Shown in pieces: positions 7,615-16,900 of a stretch of DNA of 64,000 bases. Within the stretch, counting starts at the first letter, position 1. Each line of letters begins with the position of its first letter. Position numbers and translations under genes: made by a program. This stretch comes from Gordonia phthalatica (lineage in GTDB: Bacteria > Actinomycetota > Actinomycetes > Mycobacteriales > Mycobacteriaceae), in assembly GCF_001305675.1 (NCBI RefSeq), contig NZ_CP011853.1, positions 248,001 through 312,000 of the forward strand. The letters are read 5' to 3'. The notes under the pieces are model-generated. The model ran no database searches. It saw nothing but the letters and a program-made list of their open reading frames with translations, and was not told where the DNA came from.

Positions 7615-9045
7615 GTGAAGATCTGGACCAAGACGGCGGCGGCGCGGCGCGGCGCGGCGAGCGTCGCCGTGGCCTTCTCGCTGGTCGCGACCGGTGCGGC
7701 GCCCGCACTGGCCGAGCCCGCACCGAAGCCGCCGCAGAACGAGCCCGCCAAGCCCGCACCCAAGCCGAAGGCCGACAACAACAAGCCGGCACCGGCCAAG
7801 CCGTCGACCAAGCCCGCGCCCGCGAAGCCCGCGCCGCCTGCCACGGTCACCAAGACCTTCTGGTACTCGGCGCACCGCGTCGCCGTCTGGGTGCACTCGC
7901 CCGCCATGAACACCGACATCCAGGTGCAGATCCTGCTGGCGCGCGACTGGTTCTCGAACCCGTCCGCCAAGTTCCCGCAGCTGACCATGCTCGACGGCCT
8001 GCGCGCGCAGGACGATCAGAGCGGCTGGATCCTCAACACCAACATCGAGCAGTTCTACGCGGACAAGAACGTCAACGTGATCCTGCCGATCGGCGGCGAG
8101 TCGAGCTTCTACACCGACTGGAAGGAGCCCGACCGCGGTAAGAACTACAAGTGGGAGACCTTCCTGATCCACGAGCTCCCCTCGATCCTCGAGAAGGATT
8201 GGCGCTCCACCGACGTGCGCGGTGTGGAAGGCCTGTCGATGGGAGGCTCCGCCGCGATGATGCTGGCCGCCCGCAACCCCGGCTTCTACAAGTTCGCCGC
8301 GTCGTTCTCCGGCATCCTGCAGCTCTCCTCGTACGGCATGCCGCAGGCCATCCAGTTCGCGCTGCGCGACGGTGGCGGCTACGACTCCATGAAGATGTTC
8401 GGCCCGCCGACCGATCCGGCCTGGAAGGAGCACGACCCGTACGTGCTCGCCAAGGCGCTGCGCGGCACCAGCCTCTACATCTCGTCGGGCAACGGCGTCG
8501 TCGGACCGCACGACAAGCCGTCCGACATCCCGATGCTCGCCACCAACTACTCCGGTGTCGGTCTGGAGGTGCTGTCGCGAGTCACCAGCCAGCAGTTCGC
8601 CGCGCGACTGAACAAGCTCGGCATCCCGGGACAGGCCGTGTACCGCCCGTCCGGCACGCACACCTGGCCCTACTGGGAGTTCGAGATGGCGCAGGCGTGG
8701 CCGCAGGCCGCCGGTGCGCTGGGACTCGGGAGCGACAAGGTCGCCTGCACGGTCGGGGACGCGTTCAAGAAGGCGCCCCAGGTCAAGGGCCTCGGCGGCT
8801 GCCTCACCCCCGAGTACGCGGTTCCCGGCGGTCGTGCGCAGGACTTCCGCAACGGCCGGATCTTCACCGGCCCCAAGGGCCCGAAGGTGGTCGGCGGTGC
8901 GATCGGCGGCGCTTACGTGCCTGCGTTCGACCGTCTGGGGCTGCCGACGAGCGACGAGCAGACCGGTCGCGACGGGGTCAAGTTCAACACCTTCGAACGC
9001 GGCAAGATCACCTGGACTCCGCAGGGCGGCGCCAAGGTCGAGTGA
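7615..9045 (+). CDS. Antigen 85-family mycolyltransferase with Pro/Lys-rich linker and C-terminal LGFP-type repeat
   Basis: A 476-residue secreted mycolyltransferase. After a signal peptide (VAFSLVATGAAPALA) comes a Pro/Lys/Ala-rich linker of about 50 residues. The esterase domain follows, with nucleophile GLSMGGS (Ser208) and catalytic His in SGTHTWPYW. After it lie about 95 residues with LGFP-like features: GGRAQDFRNGRIF, FDRLGLPTSDEQ and FERGKITWTP. LGFP repeats are known on mycolyltransferases of corynebacteria and relatives and are thought to bind the cell wall. The GTG at 7615 is chosen because AGGAG sits at 7604-7608 and the signal peptide begins there; the open frame extends 27 codons upstream without sense. 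The pair with the shorter Ag85 just upstream probably divides soluble and wall-anchored work. Confidence 0.93.
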   Translation: MKIWTKTAAARRGAASVAVAFSLVATGAAPALAEPAPKPPQNEPAKPAPKPKADNNKPAPAKPSTKPAPAKPAPPATVTKTFWYSAHRVAVWVHSPAMNTDIQVQILLARDWFSNPSAKFPQLTMLDGLRAQDDQSGWILNTNIEQFYADKNVNVILPIGGESSFYTDWKEPDRGKNYKWETFLIHELPSILEKDWRSTDVRGVEGLSMGGSAAMMLAARNPGFYKFAASFSGILQLSSYGMPQAIQFALRDGGGYDSMKMFGPPTDPAWKEHDPYVLAKALRGTSLYISSGNGVVGPHDKPSDIPMLATNYSGVGLEVLSRVTSQQFAARLNKLGIPGQAVYRPSGTHTWPYWEFEMAQAWPQAAGALGLGSDKVACTVGDAFKKAPQVKGLGGCLTPEYAVPGGRAQDFRNGRIFTGPKGPKVVGGAIGGAYVPAFDRLGLPTSDEQTGRDGVKFNTFERGKITWTPQGGAKVE

Positions 9046-9136
9046 CCTGCTGCACTCGACCCTGAGTTTCATCTGAGGAATTGCCATGTCTTCGCAGGTA
9101 AACCCCTTGGCAGTACGGGAATCGGCCTCTACCGAC

Positions 9137-9144
9137 GGTAGGCT
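9137..9144 (+). promoter_or_regulatory. GGTAGGCT -10-like element before the lipoprotein gene
   Basis: GGTAGGCT lies 8 bases before the ATG at 9152, implying a very short leader or leaderless transcript. The same octamer occurs before pks13 (13977) and the ABC exporter gene (56561). Confidence 0.45.
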
Positions 9145-9151
9145 GAACGCC

Positions 9152-9724
9152 ATGACTGCCAAGTACATCCGCATCGCTGCTGCAGCCGGCGCCCTCGCTG
9201 TCGCGGTGGGTGCGCTCACCGCGTGCAACGATTCGTCGACGGCGAGCGCGCCGATCGGAACGGAGCCAGTCACCACGACCTCGATGCCGGGATCGGCGTC
9301 GCTGAAGTCGTCCGAGGCGTCGGCGTCCGCGTCGTCGGCCTCGCAGGAGGCGTCCAAGCAGGCGGCCGACGGTGCGTCGAAGGCGAGCACCTCGCTGCCG
9401 GCGACCAAGCCGAACACGTCCACCACGCCGCCCGGGACCTTCCCGGGTGACAAGCAGCCGCCGTCCGGTGTCAAGCTGTCCGCCAAGGACAAGGCGTATC
9501 TGAGCGACCTGAAGAGGCAGAAGGTGTCGTTCATGGGAGACGACGACAACAACGTCGCGCTCACCATGGGTCACTACGTGTGCGACGCGAAGGCACAGAA
9601 GGCCGACCCGATGCTGGTGAAGGCCTATGTCCGCGCCGCGATCGGTCCCATGACCAAGACCGACGCTGAAGCCAACGCCAAGTCCGACAAGGTGATCGCG
9701 GCGGCAGAGAAGAACCTGTGCTGA
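9152..9724 (+). CDS. DUF732-like secreted lipoprotein
   Basis: A 190-residue protein of unknown function. It has a lipoprotein signal (hydrophobic core then LTAC, lipidation Cys at about residue 26), then a Ser/Ala/Thr-rich low-complexity linker of about 80 residues. A small C-terminal domain has two cysteines, in GHYVCDAK and at the last residue (KNLC), with the spacing seen in DUF732 proteins of mycobacteria. The ATG at 9152 is chosen because the signal peptide starts there and a -10-like GGTAGGCT lies 8 bases ahead; the frame is open to 9086. The stop codon overlaps the cutinase start (GTGCTGA), so the two are translationally coupled, which hints that the lipoprotein works with the cutinase at the cell surface. 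That link is inference. Confidence 0.75.
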   Translation: MTAKYIRIAAAAGALAVAVGALTACNDSSTASAPIGTEPVTTTSMPGSASLKSSEASASASSASQEASKQAADGASKASTSLPATKPNTSTTPPGTFPGDKQPPSGVKLSAKDKAYLSDLKRQKVSFMGDDDNNVALTMGHYVCDAKAQKADPMLVKAYVRAAIGPMTKTDAEANAKSDKVIAAAEKNLC

Positions 9725-10701
9725 AGTTCCGTCGACTGCGGCGGTTGCTTCTGGTGGTCCTCGCCCTCGCGGTGGTCGCCGTCATTCTGATCGGCTTCCT
9801 CCTGTACCAGCTGTTCAAGCCCGCTCCGGTGCCTCCCCATCCGGGACCCGGCCCCACCACCAGCGCACCTCCCGGCCACGCCGACGCACAGCCGGCCGAC
9901 TGCCCGGACGTGCTGACCCTGGTGATTCCGGGCACGTGGGAGTCGAAGGCGAACGACGATCCGCTGAACCCGACCGCCAATCCGAAGTCGCTGATGCTGC
10001 GTGTCTCGTCACAACTGCAGCAGAAGTATCCGGAGTCGCGGACCGAGGTCTACACGGTCCCGTACAAGGCGCAGTTCCGTAACCCGACCAACCTGGCCGA
10101 CCGTCAGGCGGACTACAACGATTCGCGCCGCCAGGGCACCACGCGAGCCAAGAACAAGATCGCGAAGACCTACAAGCACTGCCCGCTGACGCACTACGTG
10201 CTGATGGGCTTCTCCCAGGGCGCCGTCATCGCGGGCGACATTGCGAGCGACATCGGTAACGACCGCGGTCCCATCCCCGCCGCCGACCAGGACCTGATCC
10301 TCGGCGTCGGACTGATCGCCGACGGCCGACGACAGCCCGGCGGCCAGCAGGACGTCGCGCCGAGCCCCAAGGGCGTCGGCACCGAGGTCGCCCTCGGTGG
10401 ATTCGGCAGTCTGGTCCCCGGCATCACGATGACCGGAGGCCGCAGCGGCGGCTTCGGCGACCTGACAGACCGCGTGTACTCGATCTGTGCACCCGGTGAT
10501 CTGATCTGCGACGCCCCGACCGTCACCGATCCGCTGCAAGCCATCTCGAAGCTGGCCAATGCCGCGAACAACCCGGTCCACGCGATGTACGCGACTAAGA
10601 AGTACTGGAAGTCCAAGGACGGCGGACAAACTGCCACGCAGTGGATGTTCGCGTGGTCGTCCCGGCTGATCTCGTCGGCGCCGAAGCCCAAGCACACGTG
10701 A
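9718..10701 (+). CDS. Culp6-like cutinase-family hydrolase (Rv3802c-type)
   Basis: A 327-residue protein with an uncleaved-looking N-terminal membrane helix (LLLVVLALAVVAVILIGFLL), a Pro-rich spacer and a cutinase domain. The nucleophile is GFSQGAVIAGD with Ser166; the acid lies in CAPGDLICD and the His in HAMYA, the usual cutinase order. In M. tuberculosis the essential orthologue Rv3802c (Culp6) lies in the same place beside the Ag85 and fadD32-pks13 genes and has phospholipase and thioesterase activity linked to mycolate metabolism. The GTG start overlaps the lipoprotein stop by seven bases. A wall-associated lipid hydrolase role is well supported by family and position; the exact substrate is not visible. 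Confidence 0.9.
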   Translation: MLKFRRLRRLLLVVLALAVVAVILIGFLLYQLFKPAPVPPHPGPGPTTSAPPGHADAQPADCPDVLTLVIPGTWESKANDDPLNPTANPKSLMLRVSSQLQQKYPESRTEVYTVPYKAQFRNPTNLADRQADYNDSRRQGTTRAKNKIAKTYKHCPLTHYVLMGFSQGAVIAGDIASDIGNDRGPIPAADQDLILGVGLIADGRRQPGGQQDVAPSPKGVGTEVALGGFGSLVPGITMTGGRSGGFGDLTDRVYSICAPGDLICDAPTVTDPLQAISKLANAANNPVHAMYATKKYWKSKDGGQTATQWMFAWSSRLISSAPKPKHT

Positions 10702-10776
10702 TCCGGTGACGTCGTCCGACGACTCCCGTCGCCGAGATGCACACCACAGCAAGAATGCGCGTTCCTGCCGGTCAGC

Positions 10777-10805
10777 TTGGGTATAGGGCGTCCCTGCGAT
10801 AGCCT
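10777..10805 (+). promoter_or_regulatory. Promoter for the LLM oxidoreductase-fadD32 unit
   Basis: TTGGGT (10777-10782) and TAGCCT (10800-10805) are separated by 17 bases. AGGAG at 10845-10849 and the GTG at 10859 follow. This looks like the main promoter for the genes running into fadD32. Confidence 0.6.
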
Positions 10806-10858
10806 TTTCAGGTTGGGGTCCCATGCGTGGACCGCGGATCGATCAGGAGTGAAGCTTC

Positions 10859-11869
10859 GTGACGACTGCCAAAGACTCGTCGACGCACAACGCCGACGGA
10901 CTTCGGAAGTTCCGATTCGGCGCGGGCGGCGAAGGCAACAAGGACGAGGGCGGTGCCCGCAAGTTCGTCAAGCTGGCGCAGACCGCCGAAGAATACGGGT
11001 ACGACACCTTCGCCATCCCGGACCACCTCGGCAACCAGGTGGGACCGCTCGCCGCACTCGGTGCGCTGTCGCAGGCCACCAGCACCATTCGTCTTGCGAC
11101 CTCGGTCCTCGCGAACGGCTTCCGCCATCCCGCGCTCCTCGCCAAGGAGGCGACCACCATCGACGTCCTGTCGAAGGGCCGCTTGGAACTGGGCATCGGC
11201 TCCGGCTGGATGAAGGAGGAGTTCGACAAGGCGGGCATCCACTTCGGCACGCCGGGTGAGCGGATCCGTCGCCTCGACGAGGCGCTCACCATCCTCGATC
11301 GCCTGATGCGCGGCGAGACCGTCGACTACGACGGCGAGTTCTACCAGATCAACGCGCTCGAAGGCTCGCCGCGGCCGCGGCAGGGGCCGCGCCCGCCGAT
11401 CGCAGTGGGCGGAGGCGGCCCGAAGATGCTGGCCCTCGCGGCCAAGCATGCTGACATCATCTCGGTCGCCACCGGCACCACCAAGGACGGCAAGCTGCGG
11501 CTGTCGGACATGACGATCGAGAAGACCGTCGAGCGCGTCGACCGGATCCGCGAGGCCGCCGGCGACCGGTTCGACGAGATCGAGTTGAACTGGACCATCG
11601 CGACCATCGTCATCACCGACGACCGCGAAGCCACCGCGCAGATGGCGCTGAACGCGCTGGCGCAGGGCTACCCGCCGAACATCGCCCGCGATGTGGAGCT
11701 CTCGGTGGACGACATCCTGTCGTCGCCGTATCTGGCTTTCGGTTCCTTCGAGGAGATCGCGGAGCAGATCCGCGAGGTCCGTCGCCGGACCACCATGAGC
11801 TACGTGGGAGTGTTCCCCACCCAGATGGATGCTTTCGCACCTGTCATCCCGCTTCTGCGGGGAGAGTAA
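10859..11869 (+). CDS. Luciferase-like (LLM) F420- or flavin-dependent oxidoreductase
   Basis: A 336-residue TIM-barrel protein of the bacterial luciferase-like superfamily; many actinobacterial members use coenzyme F420. Typical signatures are visible: YDTFAIPDHLG, TSTIRLATSVLAN, HPALLAKEATTIDVLSKGR followed by ELGIGSGW, then YDGEFYQI and a substrate-side RPPIAVGGGGPKMLALAAKHAD. The GTG start has AGGAG ten bases upstream and a promoter at 10777-10805. It lies between the Culp6 cutinase and fadD32, with 107 bases to fadD32 and no terminator between. To my knowledge mycobacterial loci have no such gene here. An F420-dependent hydroxymycolate dehydrogenase is known in mycobacteria, so a redox step on mycolate or a precursor is a reasonable guess, not a demonstrated one. 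Confidence 0.85.
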   Translation: MTTAKDSSTHNADGLRKFRFGAGGEGNKDEGGARKFVKLAQTAEEYGYDTFAIPDHLGNQVGPLAALGALSQATSTIRLATSVLANGFRHPALLAKEATTIDVLSKGRLELGIGSGWMKEEFDKAGIHFGTPGERIRRLDEALTILDRLMRGETVDYDGEFYQINALEGSPRPRQGPRPPIAVGGGGPKMLALAAKHADIISVATGTTKDGKLRLSDMTIEKTVERVDRIREAAGDRFDEIELNWTIATIVITDDREATAQMALNALAQGYPPNIARDVELSVDDILSSPYLAFGSFEEIAEQIREVRRRTTMSYVGVFPTQMDAFAPVIPLLRGE

Positions 11870-11976
11870 ACTTACCGAGGTTTTGACGTTCGGCGAGCAG
11901 CACCGGTGTGCTGGGAGAGCCGTGCGGAAGACGTGACGCAGACCGTGCATGGCAGTGCGGATACAGGAGTTATTGG

Positions 11977-13878
11977 ATGCTGAATACCGAGTTCGAGCAG
12001 TTCCTCGACGAGACCGGCAACCTCCACTTCACGGAGGACGCGACGCTGGTCGACTACGTCGAGCGCAACGTGCGTGAGCAGGCCGACACCCTGGCCTACC
12101 GCTACCTCGACTTCAGCCGTGAGCGCGACGGTGAGCGCATCGACCTCACCTGGGCGCAGTTCGGCAAGCGTTTGCGCGCTGTCGCGGCACGCCTCCAGCA
12201 GGTGACGAAGCCCGGCGACCGCGTCGCGATCCTCGCGCCGCAGTCCCTCGAGTACGTCATCGGCTTCTTCGCCTCGCTGTACGCCAGCAACATCGCCGTT
12301 CCACTGTTCAGCCCGGACGAGCCCGGTCACACCGACCGTCTGGTGGCGGTCCTCGCCGACTGCGAGCCCGCCGCGATCCTGACCTCGACCAAGTCGGCCG
12401 AAGCCGTCCGCGACTTCTTCTCGGACCGTCCCGCCAAGGACCGTCCGCGCGTCATTGCCGTCGACGCCGTGCCCGATTCGGTCGGCTCCAGCTGGGTGCC
12501 GCCGACCGCCGGCCGCAACAACCTGGAGTCGGTGGCCTACCTGCAGTACACCTCGGGCTCCACTCGCGTGCCGGCCGGCGTCGAGATCACCTACGAGGCC
12601 GTCGCGGCCAACGCCCTGCAGATCTACGACTGCATCGAGATCGACCGCAACGCCCGCGGCGTCACCTGGCTGCCGATGTTCCACGACATGGGCCTGTTGA
12701 CGGTCATCCTCCCGGCCCTCGGCGGCAAGTACGTCACGATCATGAGCCCGCAGGCCTTCGTCCGCCGTCCGGGCCGCTGGATCCGCGAGCTCGCCGCGGA
12801 CGACGATCGCGCGCCCACCTACGCGGCCGCCCCCAACTTCGCGTACGAGCACGCCGCGATGCGCGGACTCCCGCGTGACGGCGAGACCCTCGACCTCTCG
12901 AACGTGATCGGCCTGATCAACGGTTCCGAGCCGGTCACCGTCAGCTCCATGCGCAAGTTCAACGAGGCCTTCGCCCCGTACGGACTGTCGTCGAAGGCCA
13001 TCAAGCCCTGCTACGGCATGGCCGAGGCCACGCTCTTCGTGTCGGCGACGCAGCGCGACAACGAGGCGCTCATCAGCTACGTCGACCGCGATAAGCTCAA
13101 CGCCGGCGAGTTCGTGCCGGTCGAAGAGGGCACCGAGGGCTCCGTCGCCCAGGTCTCGTGCGGTCAGGTGGCGCTGAGTCAGTGGGCCGCCATCGTCGAC
13201 CCGGAGACCGGGGCCGAGCTGCCCGACGGTCGCGTCGGCGAGATCTGGCTCAACGGCCTCAACATCGGCGAGGGCTACTGGAACAAGGACCAGGAGACCG
13301 TCGACACCTTCCACAACACCATCTCCCAGCGCCTCGAGAGCGGCACCCACACCGAGGGCGCGCCGTTCGACGGTCGTTGGATGCGGACAGGCGACTTCGG
13401 CGTCTGGTACGAGGGTGAGCTGTACATCACCGGTCGCGTCAAGGACCTGGTGATCGTCGATGGCCGCAACCACTACCCGCAGGACCTCGAGTTCAGCGCG
13501 CAGGAGGCGTCCTCCGCACTGCGCCCCGGCTTCATCGCCGCGTTCGCGGTGCCCGCCAACCAGCTGCCGAAGGAAGTCTTCGACAGCGGTCACAGCGGCC
13601 TCACCTACGACGCCGACGACGCGTCGGAGCAGCTCGTCGTGGTCGCCGAGCGCGGCCCGGGCCGCAAGTCCGATCCGCAGGAGATCGCCGACACCGTCCG
13701 CGCGGCCGTCGCCGGTCGCCACGGAGTCATGGTTCGCGACCTGCTGCTGGTCCCGGCCGGCTCCATCCCGCGCACTTCGAGCGGCAAGATCGCCCGCCGC
13801 GCCACCAAGGCCGCCTACATCGACGGATCGCTCCGTGGCGGCTACCAACAGACGGCATTCCCCGACGCCGACGCCTGA
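11977..13878 (+). CDS. fadD32: Long-chain fatty acyl-AMP ligase FadD32
   Basis: A 633-residue fatty acyl-AMP ligase. FadD32 activates meromycolic acid as the adenylate and loads it on the N-terminal acyl carrier domain of Pks13. The adenylation core shows YTSGSTRVPAGVEIT (P-loop-like), WLPMFHDMGL, NGSEPV, PCYGMAEATLF and TGDFGVWYEGELYITGRVKDLVIV before the C-terminal subdomain, which ends with SGKIARRATKAAYIDG. AGGAG at 11965-11969, seven bases before ATG 11977, fixes the start; the open frame begins further upstream at 11908. A strong hairpin follows the stop (13888-13924), and pks13 has its own -10-like element, so partial uncoupling from pks13 is likely. Confidence 0.96.
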   Translation: MLNTEFEQFLDETGNLHFTEDATLVDYVERNVREQADTLAYRYLDFSRERDGERIDLTWAQFGKRLRAVAARLQQVTKPGDRVAILAPQSLEYVIGFFASLYASNIAVPLFSPDEPGHTDRLVAVLADCEPAAILTSTKSAEAVRDFFSDRPAKDRPRVIAVDAVPDSVGSSWVPPTAGRNNLESVAYLQYTSGSTRVPAGVEITYEAVAANALQIYDCIEIDRNARGVTWLPMFHDMGLLTVILPALGGKYVTIMSPQAFVRRPGRWIRELAADDDRAPTYAAAPNFAYEHAAMRGLPRDGETLDLSNVIGLINGSEPVTVSSMRKFNEAFAPYGLSSKAIKPCYGMAEATLFVSATQRDNEALISYVDRDKLNAGEFVPVEEGTEGSVAQVSCGQVALSQWAAIVDPETGAELPDGRVGEIWLNGLNIGEGYWNKDQETVDTFHNTISQRLESGTHTEGAPFDGRWMRTGDFGVWYEGELYITGRVKDLVIVDGRNHYPQDLEFSAQEASSALRPGFIAAFAVPANQLPKEVFDSGHSGLTYDADDASEQLVVVAERGPGRKSDPQEIADTVRAAVAGRHGVMVRDLLLVPAGSIPRTSSGKIARRATKAAYIDGSLRGGYQQTAFPDADA

Positions 13879-13887
13879 GACGACGAT

Positions 13888-13924
13888 GAGCCCGGCAAGT
13901 CACCCGAAGTGACCTGCCGGGCTC
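13888..13924 (+). terminator. Hairpin between fadD32 and pks13
   Basis: Sixteen-base arms at 13888-13903 and 13909-13924 (GAGCCCGGCA and its complement as the base) have one A/C mismatch and a five-base loop. The position ten bases after the fadD32 stop suggests termination or attenuation before pks13. Confidence 0.75.
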
Positions 13925-13976
13925 GTTGCTATCCGTCGCGTGTCGCGGCACAAATAACGAATTGATTACCACCCCC

Positions 13977-13984
13977 GGTAGGCT
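13977..13984 (+). promoter_or_regulatory. GGTAGGCT -10-like element before pks13
   Basis: This octamer lies 8 bases before the ATG at 13993, in an AT-rich stretch (13950-13970), and implies a near-leaderless pks13 transcript. It is identical to the element at 9137 and 56561. Confidence 0.5.
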
Positions 13985-13992
13985 GATGAGTG

Positions 13993-16900
13993 ATGTCTGA
14001 AACTGAAAACACTGCGTTGACGGAGAGCACGGGCTCGAACGGCGAGACCGTCGGTGATCTGACCGTCGAGGATCTGCGTGATTGGCTGCGCGACTGGGTC
14101 TCGAAGGCGACCGGTGTGGCGGCCGATCAGATCTCGGACGATCGTCCGATGGAGGAGTTCGGGCTGTCGTCCCGCGACGCCGTGGCCCTGGCCGCCGACG
14201 TCGAGGACTACACCGGGGTCATCCTGACGGCGACAGCGGCCTACAACCATCCGACCATCGCCATGCTCGCCAAGCGCATCATCGAGGGCGACCCCGACGA
14301 GGGGCTCGACCTCGACGACGACCGCTTCTGGGAACGCGAGCGGTCCGCAGACGACGACATCGCGATCGTCGGCATCGCGACGCGCTTCCCTAAGGGCGGT
14401 GACACCCCCGAGTCCACGTGGGACGGACTCATCGGCGGGGTGGACGGCATCACCGACCTGCCCGACGACCGCTGGCTGGAGTTCAAAGCCGACCCGCGGC
14501 TGGCCGGGGCCATCGAGAACGGCAACGTCAAGGGCGGCTACCTCGACGACGTGAAGGGTTTCGACGCCGACTTCTTCCAGATGAGCCCCCGCGAGGTCGA
14601 GAACGTCGACCCGCAGCAGCGGCTCGCACTGGAGCTCACGTGGGAGGCGCTGGAGCACGCGCACATCCCGCCGAGCGACCTGCGCGGCGGCCAGGTCGGC
14701 GTCTTCATGGGCACCTCGACCAACGACTACCAGATGCTCGCGACCCTCGGGCTCGGCGAAGGCGCGTCGGAGACCGCCGCCTACGCCCTGACCGGCACCG
14801 CGACGTCGATCATCGCCAACCGCGTCTCGTACTTCTTCGACTTCCACGGCCCGTCGCTCGCGATCGACACCGCGTGCTCGTCGTCCCTGGTGGCGGTCCA
14901 CGAGGGCGTCCGCAGCCTGCGCGGCGGCGACTCCGACGTCGTCATCGCCGGCGGCGTCAACATGCTGATCACCCCGGCCGCGACCCTCGGCTTCGACCAG
15001 ATCGGCGCCACCGCCGCCGACGGCCGCATCAAGGCCTTCTCCTCGGACGCGAACGGCATGATCCGCGCCGAGGGCGGCGGCGTGTTCGTCCTCAAGCGGA
15101 TGGCCGATGCTCGCCGCGACGGCGACACCGTCCTCGCGGTGATCGCGGGCAGTGCTGTGAACTCCGACGGCCGCTCCAACGGCATCTTCGCGCCCAACCC
15201 CGACGCGCAGGTCCAGGTGCTGCGCGCGGCCTACGCCGACGCCGCCATCGACCCGCGGACCGTCGACTACGTGGAGGCCCACGGCACCGGCACCGTCCTC
15301 GGCGACCCGATCGAGGCCGACGCGCTCGGCCGCGTGGTCGGCCGCGGACGCGACCCGCAGGCTCCGATGCTGCTCGGCTCGGCCAAGACCAACTACGGCC
15401 ACATGGAGTCCGCGGCCGGTGCGGGCGCCATGGCCAAGGTGGTGCTATCGCTGCAGCACGACCGCCTCCCGGCATCGCTGAACTACGTGGGCCCCAACCC
15501 ATACATCCAGTTCGAGGCCACCAACCTCCGGGTCATCACCGAACCCACCGAGTGGCCGCGCTACTCGGGTCACGCCATCACCGGCGTCTCCGGTTTCGGC
15601 TTCGGCGGCACCAATGCGCACATCGTGATCCGCGAGGTCCTGCCGTCCGATTACGCCGATCCGTCGGCCGCTGCGGTCGAGGCAGTCCCGGCCGCACCCG
15701 CCGTCGACGCTGATGATTTCGACGATGACGAGGACTTCCTGACCGAGGCCGAGCGCGCCGTCCTGGCCGCGCAAGCCAAGAAGGCCCCCGAGCCCGAGCC
15801 GGTCGCCGAGAAGGATCCGGCCGAGGGCTTCGCGCCCGCCGCCGTCCCCGGCGCCGTGGTCCCGCTGGTGATCTCCGGCTTCCTCGCCTCACGCCGTCGC
15901 AAGGCCGCCGCCGACCTCCTCGAGTGGCTGGAGTCCGACGAGGGCCAGGCCACGCCGCTGGTCGAGATCGGGCGCGCCCTGGCGCACCGCAACCACGGTC
16001 GCACCCGGTCGGTGGTCATGGCCCGGACGATGGAGGACGCCGTCAAGGGCGTCCGCGCCGTCGCCGAGGGCAAGGCCCTGCCGTTCGTCTACACCTGCGA
16101 CTCGCCCGACGCCGCGTCGGCCGTCTGGCTGCTGTCGGGCTTCGGTTCGCAGCACCGAAAGATGGGCAAGCAGCTCTACCAAGAGAACCCGGTGTTCGCG
16201 AAGTACGCCGACCGCGTCGACGCGATCATCCAGCGCGAACTCGGCTACTCGATGGTCGAGATCTTCCTCGACGACGCACAGACGTATGCGATCGAGACCG
16301 CGCAGATCGGCATCTACACGATTCAGGTGGCGCTCGCCGACACGATGCGCCACTACGGTGCCGAACCCGGCGTCTTGGTTCCGCACTCGATGGGTGAGGC
16401 GTCGGCCGCGTACATCAGCGGCGGCCTGTCGCTGGAGGACGCGACCCGCGTCATCTGCCAGCGCTCGCGTCTGATGGGCGAGGGCGAGTCGATGCTCGAG
16501 GGCGACGACGTCCGCTACATGGCGCTGGTCGAGTACAGCGCCGACGACATCCACGGCGTCCTGGCGAAGTACCCGGACCTGGAGATCTGCGTGTACGCTG
16601 CGCCGACCCACACGGTCATCGGCGGACCCGTCGATCAGGTCGACGCGATCGTCGCGCACGCCGAGGCCGAGGGCAAGCTCGGGCGCAAGCTGCAGACCAA
16701 GGGCGCCAGCCACACCTCGCAGATGGATCCGCTGCTCGGCGAGCTCTCGTACGAGCTGACCGGCATCGAGCCGCTCCGCACGAACATCGGCTTCTACAGC
16801 TCGGTGGACCGCGAGGAGTTCTACCGCCCGGGCAGCACCGTCCACACCATCGAGTACTTCTTGAAGGGCCTGCGCCACAGCGTCTGGTTCGCGCAGGCCA

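Noticed and set aside
7743..7845. Pro/Lys-rich repeated codons in the second Ag85 gene as a CRISPR-like or tandem DNA repeat
   Set aside because: The repetition reflects the protein linker (AKPAPKP-like) with variable codons; there are no regular spacers.
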